Positions 31,682 through 40,637 of a stretch of DNA of 64,000 bases are shown piece after piece. Each line of letters starts with the position of its first letter. Within the stretch, counting starts at the first letter, position 1. Under the pieces are notes generated by a model. That model ran no database searches. It was not told where the DNA came from and saw only the letters and a list, made by a program, of their open reading frames with translations. A program made the translations under genes and the position numbers. The DNA is from Paenibacillus luteus (lineage in GTDB: Bacteria > Bacillota > Bacilli > Paenibacillales > Paenibacillaceae), in NCBI RefSeq assembly GCF_006542765.1, contig NZ_SKCD01000004.1, positions 1-64,000 of the forward strand, in the 5' to 3' direction.

Positions 31682-32752
31682 TTGATTAACAACAAAGAAG
31701 CAATCCGGCGACAATTATTAAAATTAGACGAAGCTCCTATGTCTTCGTACCATTACCGCGAAGCCGCATTATCCATCCTGAGAGAAGCCGTGCCGTTCGC
31801 TGCTGCATGCTGCACCTCAGTCGATCCCATCACGCTGCTCTCGACCGGCTCCTCGACGGATGACATCATCGAGGCGATCCACCACCAGCTATTTGACTAT
31901 GAGTACGGACATGAGGATTACAATAGCTTCGAGCAGCTGATACATTCGGAGATACCAGCTGCGGCCTTAAGCGGCGCAACGGAAGGCCAACTGGAACGAA
32001 GCGGCCGATACCGAGAAGTGCTGCGGCCAGCTGGACTTGGAGATGAACTTCGGGCGGCTTTGGTTTCCGAAGGAACGTGCTGGGGCTATGTGACGTTATT
32101 TCGGACAATCGACGAGCCTCTGTTTCTGGAAGAGGAGGGTTTGTTTATAGCATCGGTTTCACCTTTGCTCGCAAAGGCCTTGAAACAAAAAAGCCTAGAG
32201 CTACCCTCCATGACCGCTCGCGGAAGAAAAGATGAACCTGGCATCCTTGTGCTTTCAGAGCTGCTCGAGCCTCAATCTCTCAGCGCCCAGGCAGGTTATT
32301 GGCTTAAGGAGCTGCGAAGCATGGAGAATATCGGCAGCGACACGCTTCCGAGGCCGATTCGGGCGGTCTGCTCCCGAGTGCTTGGGCAGGACGGACCCAA
32401 GGCTGATGAGTCCAAAGATGCCAAGGTATGCATTCGCATGCCCGACGGCTTATACCTATCCCTTCGGGCGAGCAAGCTCGAGGGTGCTCATGGCCAGATT
32501 CAGCTCGCGGTTTCCATTGAACCTGCGAAACCCGCGGACATCCTGCCTTTCGTCGCTCAGGCGTATGGCTTGTCTGCACGGGAGAATCAGGTCATTGAGC
32601 GGATCATTAGAGGTTTTTCCACGAAGGAGCTGGCCCAATCCCTTCACATATCCGCCTATACGGTCCAAGATCATCTCAAGTCCATCTTCGCCAAAACTGG
32701 CGTTAACAGCAGGCGGGAACTGCTCTGGGAGTTATTCTCTAGACATAACTGA
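31682..32752 (+). CDS. LuxR-family transcriptional regulator with a GAF-like sensory region
   Basis: 356 residues. The C-terminal ~60 residues form a LuxR helix-turn-helix (LSARENQVIERIIRGFSTKE, then LAQSLHISAYTVQDHLKSIF). Residues ~25-170 look like a GAF-type sensor (CCTSVDPITLLSTG, EGTCWGYVTLFR). Initiation is probably the TTG at 31682, eight bases after AAAGGAG. A TTG at 31661 lies before that site. A small CCCACA/TGTGGG palindrome at 31644-31657 stands just ahead. It is divergent from the oxidoreductase/methyltransferase remnant, which may have been its target. Confidence 0.82.
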   Translation: MINNKEAIRRQLLKLDEAPMSSYHYREAALSILREAVPFAAACCTSVDPITLLSTGSSTDDIIEAIHHQLFDYEYGHEDYNSFEQLIHSEIPAAALSGATEGQLERSGRYREVLRPAGLGDELRAALVSEGTCWGYVTLFRTIDEPLFLEEEGLFIASVSPLLAKALKQKSLELPSMTARGRKDEPGILVLSELLEPQSLSAQAGYWLKELRSMENIGSDTLPRPIRAVCSRVLGQDGPKADESKDAKVCIRMPDGLYLSLRASKLEGAHGQIQLAVSIEPAKPADILPFVAQAYGLSARENQVIERIIRGFSTKELAQSLHISAYTVQDHLKSIFAKTGVNSRRELLWELFSRHN

Positions 32753-32837
32753 TTGCTACGCGGGTTCGCGTATGTATTCGTTTATCCGTACCGATCTCCA
32801 TTCCTGTTCCTAGTTAAAGTTAGCCATAGCTAAAGCA

Positions 32838-32865
32838 AAGAGGCTGCGGGGTTCCGCAGCCTCTT
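32838..32865. terminator. Bidirectional terminator between convergent genes
   Basis: AAGAGGCTGCGG / CCGCAGCCTCTT is a perfect 12-base stem with a four-base loop, between the LuxR-type gene and the VOC gene. Confidence 0.75.
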
Positions 32866-32891
32866 GTCGATATGGTTTCTTGCGTTTGCGA

Positions 32892-33314
32892 TTATTCAGC
32901 GTGAGGCGGGACCGCATTTTCATCCATGTGAACAAGCTCCCACAGATGGTCATTGATATCTTGAAAGCTCCAGCTGTACATAAATCCATGGTCAATGGGC
33001 TCATTGTATGGTTTAGCTCCTGCAGCCAGTGCTTTGTTAACGATCTCATCCACTTGCTCCCTACTGTCGGCTGACAACGCGACGATAACCTCAGTCGTTT
33101 TTGCCGCGTCGGCAATTTCTTTTTGGATAAACGTTTTGAAAAATGGCTCTACCAGCAGCATCGCGTAAATATTTTCGCCAATAATCATACAGGTCGCATT
33201 TTCGTCTGTGAACTGTGGATTAAACTCAAATCCGATCTGAGTAAAAAATTCAACCGTTTTATTCAGATCCTTAACCGGTAAATTAACAAAAATGCTTTTG
33301 GACAAAAACGCCAT
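32892..33314 (-). CDS. VOC-superfamily (glyoxalase-like) protein
   Basis: 140 residues. The opening SIFVNLPVKDLNKTVEFFTQ, GFEFNPQFTDENAT and the closing Y-S-W-S-F-Q-D-I-N-D-H-L-W-E-L are typical of the lactoylglutathione lyase-like VOC proteins often annotated PhnB/glyoxalase. Two beta-alpha-beta-beta-beta units build a metal-binding barrel, and the Glu in WELVHM is the likely metal ligand. The reaction is unknown. It is a single gene. Confidence 0.83.
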   Translation of the reverse strand: MAFLSKSIFVNLPVKDLNKTVEFFTQIGFEFNPQFTDENATCMIIGENIYAMLLVEPFFKTFIQKEIADAAKTTEVIVALSADSREQVDEIVNKALAAGAKPYNEPIDHGFMYSWSFQDINDHLWELVHMDENAVPPHAE

Positions 33315-33432
33315 TACCTATCACCTCGTCAGTAGATTGGAATCGATTTGATTATAGCTTTATTCTAGCAGGATTTAAAGCGAATGGTTTCTTACGGATT
33401 GCTATTTTCGGATCATTCGCATGCCATGGGCC

Positions 33433-33687
33433 TCATTTGAAAAATGAAGGCCGTTTTCCTGCATACAGGCTTTCTAACTCGTCCAACTCCTTTGAAATTT
33501 GTTGAAGCCACAGCTCGTCATTCGTCATGCTAGCGACGCTTCCGTAATTGTATTGTTCGGCAAGCCTTTGCGCATATTTGGCATTCAGCTTTAAACAGCT
33601 ATCCAACTCGGCGTTTTCCTCTGCTGTCAGCCTCCGTTTCTGCTGCTGCAGCCACAGCTCAGCCATCCTCCAATGAATATTCATCAT
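33433..33687 (-). CDS. Small helical protein, Paenibacillus-type family
   Basis: 84 residues. The pattern H-x-R-M-A-E-L-W near the start, L-T-x-x-E-x-x-E-L-x-x-C-L-x-x-N-A-x-Y, then L-A-x-x-x-N-x-x-S-V-A-S-M-T-x-D recalls a small family of unknown function common in Paenibacillus. It is all-helical, with no membrane segment. The ribosome binding site is weak (GCGGGATG before the ATG), so Met1 or Met2 could be used. Confidence 0.6.
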   Translation of the reverse strand: MMNIHWRMAELWLQQQKRRLTAEENAELDSCLKLNAKYAQRLAEQYNYGSVASMTNDELWLQQISKELDELESLYAGKRPSFFK

Positions 33688-33842
33688 CCCGCATCATTCC
33701 ATTCGGTCGATATAAGGTTTACTGCACCTTCTTTCATTCTCTCCTATTTCCCTTTAATTTAGCCCTACTAGAAGCGCTATAGTTTCAACACTTTCAAAAT
33801 TGTGTTAATGCATAGAAACGATTCAGATAAGGAGTGAAGGTC

Positions 33843-33956
33843 ATGGCAGAGAAACAAACGTATTATGTATCCATATCGGGAAAACGGGGGCGCGGTAATC
33901 GATCGAATGACAAAGAGCGCACCCCTTCGTTAATGATGGGGTGGCGCTCTTTTTAG
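33843..33956 (+). pseudogene. 37-codon open frame, probable 5' remnant of a larger gene
   Basis: AAGGAG lies well before an ATG that opens MAEKQTYYVSISG. This resembles the start of a Paenibacillus/Bacillus family that begins M-x-x-x-x-Y-Y-V-S-V. The rest is not conserved in character and runs into a rho-independent terminator that contains the stop codon. The best reading is a gene whose middle has been deleted so that its start joins its terminator. A real 37-residue peptide cannot be excluded. Confidence 0.45.
33912..33954 (+). terminator. Terminator overlapping the 37-codon frame
   Basis: AAAGAGCGCACCCC pairs with GGGGT(G)GCGCTCTTT with a one-base bulge and is followed by TTTTT. Confidence 0.8.
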
Positions 33957-34016
33957 CATTTACACGCAATGTTCTCAAAGAAATGTAGAGAAGGGATAGC
34001 GAAATGACATATTCCC

Positions 34017-34607
34017 CTATATTTTAAATAAATGAATGGCCTTCTCCTTGACTTCCTCCAGCATTTTCTTGCGGGCAGCATCATCGATTTGTGGCACGCT
34101 GCCAAAGAAAAGATGGCCCACCGGCTTGATGCCGCAAAACTCATAAATGCCTGTATCCGACGTTATTTTCAGCCCATCGTACATGCCGGTCTTGCTGTAA
34201 ATTTCCGAAGGCGTGCCATGCGTATTAATAATAAGCCCCTGCTTGCCGGCAAGCAGCTTGCTGATGCTGCCATCCTTGGCATAGGCATAGGCGAAGCCAT
34301 ACGAGAAGACACGGTCGATATACCCTTTAATCAGTGCAGGCAAGCCCGTCCACCAGATGGGATATACCATCGTGAAGGCATCCGCCCACTTCACATGCTC
34401 CTGCTCTGTCTTAATATCCGTGGGCGTATTTCCCTCGCGCATCGCTTCAAAATCGCTGGCTTTCAGCACCGGATCAAAACGCATCGCGTACAAGTCACGC
34501 ACAACAACCTCATGGCTTTGTTCCTTCAACGACCCGATAAAAGCATCAACGATAGCATTGTTAAAGCTGTCTGGATTCGGATGACAATAAACGATTAAGT
34601 GCTTCAT
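34017..34607 (-). CDS. NAD(P)H-dependent flavodoxin-like oxidoreductase
   Basis: 196 residues of the NQO1/KefF/MdaB-like FMN fold. HLIVYCHPNPDSFNNAI at the N-terminus binds the FMN phosphate, MVYPIWWTGLPALIKGYIDR in the middle is the second signature, and INTHGTP supports the flavin ring. It reduces quinones or similar electrophiles with two electrons. The ATG at 34607 follows GGAGGTG. The longer frame starting at 34691 overlaps the upstream SDR gene and is rejected. It is transcribed with the SDR and LysR genes. Confidence 0.85.
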   Translation of the reverse strand: MKHLIVYCHPNPDSFNNAIVDAFIGSLKEQSHEVVVRDLYAMRFDPVLKASDFEAMREGNTPTDIKTEQEHVKWADAFTMVYPIWWTGLPALIKGYIDRVFSYGFAYAYAKDGSISKLLAGKQGLIINTHGTPSEIYSKTGMYDGLKITSDTGIYEFCGIKPVGHLFFGSVPQIDDAARKKMLEEVKEKAIHLFKI

Positions 34608-34677
34608 AAAAAGGCAACACCTCCGCAGTGCAATGATAAAAAATCGCTCCGCGTTAGTGTTGCCCATTTCCTTGGCA

Positions 34678-35529
34678 TTATGTAAGTCCAACCTGCTTCT
34701 CGCTCCAAGCCCAAAACCTCACTGCCAGTTCGGGGTCATTCGTTCTGCCTGCGGTCGGTACAATTTTGTTGTCCACGTAATAATGTCCGCTTTGGCGAGC
34801 AACTTCCTCGCTAGAGGCCAAATATATCGCTGTTTGCGCACCTTCAAGCGCCGTACGAAAAAAAGGACGCAGCATCCGGTGCACCGTCTTGCCAAAGCCC
34901 GTCTTGCGGTCCACACCGATGTTGGTAGCAACCGCGCCTGGGTGGACGCAATTTACGGTAACCTTCGTATCTGCGAGCCGCTTTGCCAGCTCCTTCGTAA
35001 ACAAAACATTGGCTAGCTTCGACTGCGCATAACCTTTTACCACGTTGTACCCCTTTGTTAAGTTAGGATCGTCGAAATGAATTTTCCCAGCTTTGTGGGC
35101 GCCTGAAGATAAGTTGACGATCCGTCCCTGCGGAGCATGCTTAATGAGCTCAAGAAGCTCATTCGTCAGCAGAAAATGGCCTAAATGGTTAACGCCGATT
35201 TGCGCTTCAAAGCCATCCGAAGTCGTCTCACGCTTTAAGGATACGACTCCGGCATTGTTGACTAATACATCAAGCTGGCTGTACCTGTCCTTAAATGCCG
35301 ATGCAAAGCTGCGTATGCTGGCCAGCGAGCCTAAATCGCACACCATCAGAACGATATTCTTGCTGCCGCTCTCCTGCATCGCCTGTTCCAGAGCGCGCTT
35401 CCCCCGCTCTTCGCTTCGGCACACCATAACGATGTGGGCGCCCTGCTTTGCCAGTTCCACGGTTGTTGCAAGTCCCATGCCTGAATTAGCGCCGGTAACG
35501 ATTACGGTTTTTCCAGCCATTTTCCCCAT
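34678..35529 (-). CDS. Short-chain dehydrogenase/reductase (retinol dehydrogenase-like)
   Basis: 283 residues. The cofactor motif is TGANSGMG, NNAG is present, the catalytic Ser is in IVNLSSGAH and Tyr/Lys in YAQSKLAN. CRSEERGKRAL suggests NADP preference. The C-terminal extension with YYVDNKIVP and W-x-W-S-E is typical of retinol-dehydrogenase-like SDRs. The ATG at 35529 is eight bases after GGAGG. It lies 26 nt after the LysR gene and just ahead of the flavodoxin-like oxidoreductase. Confidence 0.85.
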   Translation of the reverse strand: MGKMAGKTVIVTGANSGMGLATTVELAKQGAHIVMVCRSEERGKRALEQAMQESGSKNIVLMVCDLGSLASIRSFASAFKDRYSQLDVLVNNAGVVSLKRETTSDGFEAQIGVNHLGHFLLTNELLELIKHAPQGRIVNLSSGAHKAGKIHFDDPNLTKGYNVVKGYAQSKLANVLFTKELAKRLADTKVTVNCVHPGAVATNIGVDRKTGFGKTVHRMLRPFFRTALEGAQTAIYLASSEEVARQSGHYYVDNKIVPTAGRTNDPELAVRFWAWSEKQVGLT

Positions 35530-35555
35530 TCCTGCCACCTCCGTATATTCCATAC

Positions 35556-36458
35556 CTACAGCTTACCATGGGCAAGAAACGTATGTCGCACAAATTCAAT
35601 AAATGAGCGCACATGCGGCGATAATTGATCTTCGTTCCGGTAAGCCAGGCAAATATGCCTTTGGTTGATATATTGCGGCAAATCACGCATAACCAGCTCG
35701 CCAGCATCGATTTCTCGAACGACGCTCCTGCGCGGCAGAATACCGATACCCATGTTGCATTTTAATGCTTCCTTAATCGTTTCAATCGCCCCTAGCTCCA
35801 TCACGCTTCCCCACTTTAACCCGGCGCTGCTAGCCCATTCGTCTGACAAGGTACGGGAGGTGGAGCCCAATTCATGCAGCAAGAAGGTTTCCTCAATCAT
35901 GTGCTCGACTTCTATCTTCGAAAGAGCTGTTAAAGGATGTTCAGGCGCGAGCAGCAGCTTTAATTCATCCTCAATTAACGGCTGGATGATTAGCCCTGCC
36001 TCGGATGTCTCTCCTAGCGATACGATGCCAACGTCAATCTCATAGCTGCGCAGCATCGCAAGAACAGATGCTGCTTGCTTGACCATCAGCAATAAGCTTA
36101 CCCTCGGATACAGAGCACGGTATGCCGCTAGATGCGGAGGCAGCACGTAGGTGGCGGGTGTGTAGCTTGCTCCGAGCCGAAGACGGCCTTCGCCGAGCTC
36201 ACGGCGTTCAAGCATGGCTAGTCTTGCCTCCTCCATTAGGAAGACGATGCTTCGTGCATAAGGGAGCAGCTCCAATGCCGCCTCGCTTGGGTGAAGACTT
36301 CGGGATTGCTTGCGGAACAGCTCCACGCCAAGCTCCTCCTCCAGCTTTTTCAGATGAAAGCTAATCGTAGGCTGCTTTAATCCAAGCTTGTCCGCAGCTT
36401 CGGCCAGCGTTCTCCCGCTGCATACTTCCATAAACACATGAAGCTGCTGTACGTTCAT
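35556..36458 (-). CDS. LysR-family transcriptional regulator
   Basis: About 300 residues. The N-terminal winged helix reads NVQQLHVFMEVCSGRTLAEA and PTISFHLKKLEEELGVELF, followed by a type 2 periplasmic-binding-like effector domain from ~residue 88. GAGG is nine bases from the ATG at 36458 and only three from the ATG at 36464. A perfect ATATAGAT-GAA-ATCTATAT palindrome lies ~30 bases upstream. It is divergent from the PhoP-box operon and may control either that operon or the SDR/oxidoreductase genes with which it is co-directional. Confidence 0.87.
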   Translation of the reverse strand: MNVQQLHVFMEVCSGRTLAEAADKLGLKQPTISFHLKKLEEELGVELFRKQSRSLHPSEAALELLPYARSIVFLMEEARLAMLERRELGEGRLRLGASYTPATYVLPPHLAAYRALYPRVSLLLMVKQAASVLAMLRSYEIDVGIVSLGETSEAGLIIQPLIEDELKLLLAPEHPLTALSKIEVEHMIEETFLLHELGSTSRTLSDEWASSAGLKWGSVMELGAIETIKEALKCNMGIGILPRRSVVREIDAGELVMRDLPQYINQRHICLAYRNEDQLSPHVRSFIEFVRHTFLAHGKL

Positions 36459-36490
36459 CCTCATCCGCCTCTCTTGCTAGTCGTCTAATA

Positions 36491-36509
36491 ATATAGATGA
36501 AATCTATAT
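36491..36509. promoter_or_regulatory. Probable LysR-type operator
   Basis: ATATAGAT-GAA-ATCTATAT is a perfect interrupted palindrome with the T-N11-A spacing of LysR sites, between the divergent LysR gene and transport operon. Confidence 0.65.
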
Positions 36510-36534
36510 GTATATCAATACCTATCGAATGTAT

Positions 36535-36573
36535 TTAACAATATCTCGACATAGCGTTAACAATCGTCTGACA
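36535..36573 (+). promoter_or_regulatory. PhoP (Pho regulon) box of four direct repeats
   Basis: TTAACA (36535-36540), TCGACA (36546-36551), TTAACA (36557-36562) and CTGACA (36568-36573) are each separated by exactly five bases, giving the 11-base period of Bacillus PhoP boxes (TT[ATC]ACA repeats). A TAAAGT at 36584-36589 could be the -10 box, at the distance usual for PhoP-activated promoters. The gene start is 58 bases after the last repeat. Confidence 0.78.
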
Positions 36574-36630
36574 ATCCGTTGCTAAAGTGAAAGAGTAAAC
36601 AAAACAGATCGCGGAGGGGAAATAAAAATA

Positions 36631-37743
36631 ATGAAAACGAATAGGAAACATTGGATCGGAACGGTTTTACTTGCTGGGCTGGTCGCCTTGACGGCAGCTT
36701 GCGGAAACGGGAATGCGGGGAATGGCACTAACGCGGCAGCAGCCAATAGCGGAAACACGGAGACGACGACACCGACTGAAGCGGCACAGACTGAAGCGCC
36801 AACGACGAAGGATGAAGGTACGCTCACCGTTTACTTAAATGATTTTGACAGCATCATCGCTCCTTTGTTCGAAGAAGCAACAGGTTTCAAGCTTGAGGTT
36901 GTCGCTGGCAACGGAGCAGAGATTATGTCACGTGTGGAAGCTGAGAAAGGCAATCCGCACTGGGATGTCGTTTGGCTGGATGCGATGCCATCCATATATG
37001 GACTTGGCGCAAGCGGTCAACTGATGGAAGGCTGGTCGCCAAACAATGTGGCTAACTTAACTGATTATGCCAAAGGATTTGTACCTGAGAAGCAATGGTA
37101 TGTGCCAACTGGCGCACACGCGGCAGGCGTTATTGTCTACAACAAGGATAAAGTCAAGGCAGAGGATGCTCCAAAATCATGGGAGGACTTCTCAAACGGC
37201 AAATATAAAAATTTGATCGGCATGGCTGATCCGGCGATCGCCGCTCCCGCTTATCCATTCGTGTCGTTATTCTTTAAGGAAAAGACCATTGAAGGCGGCC
37301 AAGCTTACTTCAGCTCACTAATGGACAATGGCCTGCGCGTCTACCCGAAAAACCCGAACGTCGTCAAAGCACTAGCCGCTGGCGAAATCTCGATTGCCGC
37401 ATTGCAGGAGAGCAACGCCTACTCCATGAAAAATGACGGTGAGCCGATTGAAATTATTTGGCCGTCTGAAGGCGCGCCCGCTTCGGTTCGTGTAGCAGCT
37501 ATTCAGAAGGATACTAAAAATCCGAATGCAGCCAAAGCATTTCTCGAATTTTTGCTTGATCCCAAAACCCAGCAAGCGCTAATTGATCAAGGCGACGAAA
37601 GCTATTTCCAGCCTTCTGTTACAGGCGTGAATGCCAAAGCCGATCGTTCACCCGATGCGAAGCTCGTTGCAGCCGACGCTTCCTGGGCATCTGAGAATGA
37701 AGCAGCCATTAAGCAATGGTTCGCCGATCAATCCGTTAAATAA
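36631..37743 (+). CDS. Binding lipoprotein of an AfuA/FutA-type ABC importer
   Basis: 370 residues. The signal peptide ends in LTAACGNG (Cys24 lipidated), then a Thr/Ala-rich linker and a type 2 periplasmic-binding fold that opens GTLTVYLNDFDSIIAPLFEE. This class holds Fe3+, 2-aminoethylphosphonate, thiamine and sugar-phosphate (AfuA) binders. The Tyr pairs of iron binders are not evident in the C-lobe. The PhoP box and the downstream phosphatase point to a phosphorylated substrate (inference). GGAGGGG precedes the ATG. Confidence 0.82.
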   Translation: MKTNRKHWIGTVLLAGLVALTAACGNGNAGNGTNAAAANSGNTETTTPTEAAQTEAPTTKDEGTLTVYLNDFDSIIAPLFEEATGFKLEVVAGNGAEIMSRVEAEKGNPHWDVVWLDAMPSIYGLGASGQLMEGWSPNNVANLTDYAKGFVPEKQWYVPTGAHAAGVIVYNKDKVKAEDAPKSWEDFSNGKYKNLIGMADPAIAAPAYPFVSLFFKEKTIEGGQAYFSSLMDNGLRVYPKNPNVVKALAAGEISIAALQESNAYSMKNDGEPIEIIWPSEGAPASVRVAAIQKDTKNPNAAKAFLEFLLDPKTQQALIDQGDESYFQPSVTGVNAKADRSPDAKLVAADASWASENEAAIKQWFADQSVK

Positions 37744-37746
37744 TCG

Positions 37747-39429
37747 ATGCGCATCTTTATGAAGGATCGTCTGGGATGGTTCGTCAGCATCATTCTATTC
37801 GTCCTCGTCTTATATCCCTTGGCGGCAGTCATTATTCAAGTGCTGCTGCCCGGGGTTTTCTTCGGCAACTGGCAACTCGGGGATCTTAAGCTGCTGCTTG
37901 AAATTTTCAACCGTCCCTTATGGCAAAAGTCGCTTGAAAACTCCGTCCTGCTTGGCCTTGGCACAACGCTGCTTGCTACAGTGCTTGGCGGCATGCTGGC
38001 AACCATTCGTTCAAGCTGGTCTTTTCCTACTGCGAAACTGCTTGATGCTTCTGTATGGCTGCTGATTATTACGCCGTCGTTCATCTTGGCGCAAGGCTGG
38101 GTTCTCTTTGCCGCAGGCGGAGGGATTGCCGTCAATGTGTTTGGGTGGCACTGGATAACAGGCGCGATATTCCAGCCTGCCGGACTTATCTTTATCATGA
38201 CCTTAAGCAAGTTCCCATTCGCCTATCTAAGCGTCCATGCCGCTATGGAGTGGAAGGTTGATCAGCTATCTCAAGCTGCGCGGCTATCAGGGGCGTCACC
38301 CCTTACCGTGTGGAGAACAATCCAAGCTCCACTGCTTATGCCCGCCGTTTTCGCTGGCGCGGCGCTTGTCTTCATGGATACGATCGGTGATTTCGGGCTT
38401 CCCGCTTCAATCGCGGCCGTGTACCGTTTTCCAACATTGCCTTATTCGATTTATTCCGCCATTTATACTTCGCCAATCCGGTTTGACATGGCAGGCGTGC
38501 TTTCATTTTATTTAGTTTTGCTCATAGGCATAGCGATGTTTGTGCAATTTTATGCGATGCGCCGTTCGCGGTTCGATTTCCTATCAGCACGTGCGGAGCG
38601 ATCCATACCGAAACCGGCTGGCAAATACGCAGCTCTTCTTACGACACTAAACCTGCTCTTTCTTGCCGTCGTAATCGGCATTCCAATAGGTGCAAACGTG
38701 CTGATGTCCGTATTTAAAACCCAATCAGCGGGCCTTAAGCTCAGTAATTTAACTTTGAATCACTATCGTGATCTCTTCGATAGCTCAAGCTTGCTGCTCA
38801 AAGGACTGGGCCACTCCTTGATGATTGCGGGAGTCGCCGCTCTGCTCGGCTTACTATTTGGGTTATGCGTCGCCTATGTGCTTACTTATTCGCAGTTTAA
38901 ATTCAAGCGAACCATTGAGGTCTTTTCCATCGTCACCTTAGCGGTACCCGGGGTCGTGCTGGGGATTGGTTATATCTTCGTCTGGAATCAGAAATGGCTC
39001 GATTCGATTGGCCTGCTCCTCTATGGCACGCCTTGGATACTCGTGCTTGCCGCGATCGCAGGCGCCATTCCCGTCATTACAAGGCTCATGGTTGGGGCAA
39101 TGGCTAAGGTGCCGCACAGCTTGCTTACAGCTGCACAGCTGCAAGGCGACACGTTTATCGGCAGGCTGCGCTTGATCCTGATACCATTAATCCGCGGCGC
39201 TCTGTTGTCCGCGGGGCTCGCCGCTTTTGGCTCCAGCGTATTCGACCTGGCCGTCAATTCCATTTTGTTTCCGCCCAGCTTCCTTACGCTGCCGGTTACG
39301 ATCAACAAAGCCTTTGAGGATCTGGATTTTGGCTATGCATCGGCAGCCACGGTACTCGGATCAGGCATCGTAATTTTAATCATACTGGCGGTTGAGCTGC
39401 TGCTCCGCCGCAAGGAGGCAACCGCATGA
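37747..39429 (+). CDS. Fused double permease of the AfuB/ThiP/PhnU type
   Basis: 560 residues with about twelve membrane helices, two permease halves in one chain. EAA-type coupling loops appear near 185 (QAARLSGASPLTVWRTIQAP) and 470 (TAAQLQGDTFIGRLRLILIP). Such fused permeases serve iron, thiamine, phosphonate and sugar-phosphate importers. It begins three bases after the binding-protein stop without a clear ribosome binding site, so coupled translation is likely. Its own stop overlaps the ATPase start. Confidence 0.9.
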   Translation: MRIFMKDRLGWFVSIILFVLVLYPLAAVIIQVLLPGVFFGNWQLGDLKLLLEIFNRPLWQKSLENSVLLGLGTTLLATVLGGMLATIRSSWSFPTAKLLDASVWLLIITPSFILAQGWVLFAAGGGIAVNVFGWHWITGAIFQPAGLIFIMTLSKFPFAYLSVHAAMEWKVDQLSQAARLSGASPLTVWRTIQAPLLMPAVFAGAALVFMDTIGDFGLPASIAAVYRFPTLPYSIYSAIYTSPIRFDMAGVLSFYLVLLIGIAMFVQFYAMRRSRFDFLSARAERSIPKPAGKYAALLTTLNLLFLAVVIGIPIGANVLMSVFKTQSAGLKLSNLTLNHYRDLFDSSSLLLKGLGHSLMIAGVAALLGLLFGLCVAYVLTYSQFKFKRTIEVFSIVTLAVPGVVLGIGYIFVWNQKWLDSIGLLLYGTPWILVLAAIAGAIPVITRLMVGAMAKVPHSLLTAAQLQGDTFIGRLRLILIPLIRGALLSAGLAAFGSSVFDLAVNSILFPPSFLTLPVTINKAFEDLDFGYASAATVLGSGIVILIILAVELLLRRKEATA

Positions 39430-40628
39430 CATCAACGACCTTATCGAAAAATACAACTCTTTCCCATGAGCAAGTGCGCCATGCTGCCGATCCCGCCAAG
39501 CTTCTGCTTACCGCTAACGCTTTAACCAAAAGCTACGGCGCATTCCAAGCGCTGAAAGGCATCTCCTTCGATATGCGCGAAGGGGAAATCATTAGCGTGC
39601 TTGGTCCCTCCGGCTGCGGCAAATCCACATTGCTCCAGCTTGTTGCCGGATTGTCAAAGCCAGACAGCGGCACACTTTCCTTGGGTGAGGAGATTATCGC
39701 CTCCCCAACCGTCATGCTTCCGCCAGAGAAGCGCGGGGTCAATATGGTGTTTCAAGATTATGCGCTATGGCCGCATATGAAGGTGCTTGATAATATTGCC
39801 TACGGGCTGCGCAGAAGCAAAATAGGCCGTGAAGCTATCCAGCAGCGCGTTCAAGAGCTGCTAGCGATGCTTCATTTGGAAGGCTTGGAGCATCGGCTGC
39901 CGCCTCAGCTGTCCGGAGGTCAGCAGCAGCGCGTCGCCATTGCTAGGGCGCTGGCGACGCGGCCAAAGCTTATGCTGCTCGACGAGCCGCTATCGAACCT
40001 TGATATGCGCCTGCGCGTAGAAATGCGAACGGAGATGGCTTATTTGTTTCGAAAGCTTGGGATCAGCGTCTTTCACGTCACCCATGATCCGGATGAGGCA
40101 TTTGCGATGGCAGATCGTCTGCTTATTCTTCGGAACGGGCAAATCGACCAAATCGGAACGCCTCAGCAATGCTTTACTAGACCCGCCAGCCGCTGGGCAG
40201 CTTCGCTGCTTGGAGCGTATAACAACTTGCGGGGGAAAGTCGTTCATCAGGGCCCAGAAACAGCGGTCCGCATCGGTTCATCGCTTGTGCAAGGACTGCT
40301 CGCGCCAGGGCAACAAAGATTGTCCGAGCATTCCAATGCCCTTCTCATGTTCCGACCCGATGATATCGAAGTGATTGAACATCACAGCGGAGCCGATTCA
40401 GGCACTATGCTTACCTTAGCTGGTTCACAGGAGCCAGCTGGCAATACGCTGATTCTAAAGGTGCTTCACTGCACCTTCGAGGGCAATCGCTGGCGCGCAG
40501 TCGCACAAACCAGCTGCGGCCAGAAATTGTATCTTGTGCTTGCCCATCCGCTTGAGGCAGGCGAGCAAGTAACGATCAGATTATCCGCAAGCTCAGCTTT
40601 CATTTATCCGGATGAGGAAGAAAGGTAG
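39426..40628 (+). CDS. ABC transporter ATPase of the FbpC/PotA type
   Basis: 400 residues. Walker A GPSGCGKST is at about 60-68, the signature LSGGQQQ at 162-168, Walker B LMLLDEP at 182-188, the switch His is in HVTHDPDEA, and a C-terminal TOBE-like regulatory region starts near 280. A 25-residue N-terminal extension rich in Ser/Thr/His is unusual. ATGA overlap with the permease gene couples their translation. Confidence 0.92.
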   Translation: MTSTTLSKNTTLSHEQVRHAADPAKLLLTANALTKSYGAFQALKGISFDMREGEIISVLGPSGCGKSTLLQLVAGLSKPDSGTLSLGEEIIASPTVMLPPEKRGVNMVFQDYALWPHMKVLDNIAYGLRRSKIGREAIQQRVQELLAMLHLEGLEHRLPPQLSGGQQQRVAIARALATRPKLMLLDEPLSNLDMRLRVEMRTEMAYLFRKLGISVFHVTHDPDEAFAMADRLLILRNGQIDQIGTPQQCFTRPASRWAASLLGAYNNLRGKVVHQGPETAVRIGSSLVQGLLAPGQQRLSEHSNALLMFRPDDIEVIEHHSGADSGTMLTLAGSQEPAGNTLILKVLHCTFEGNRWRAVAQTSCGQKLYLVLAHPLEAGEQVTIRLSASSAFIYPDEEER

Positions 40629-40637
40629 TCGATTCAT

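Noticed and set aside
36631..40628. Iron(III) transporter FutABC/AfuABC
   Set aside because: The fold fits, but there is no Fur box. The PhoP box and phosphatase point to a phosphorylated substrate.
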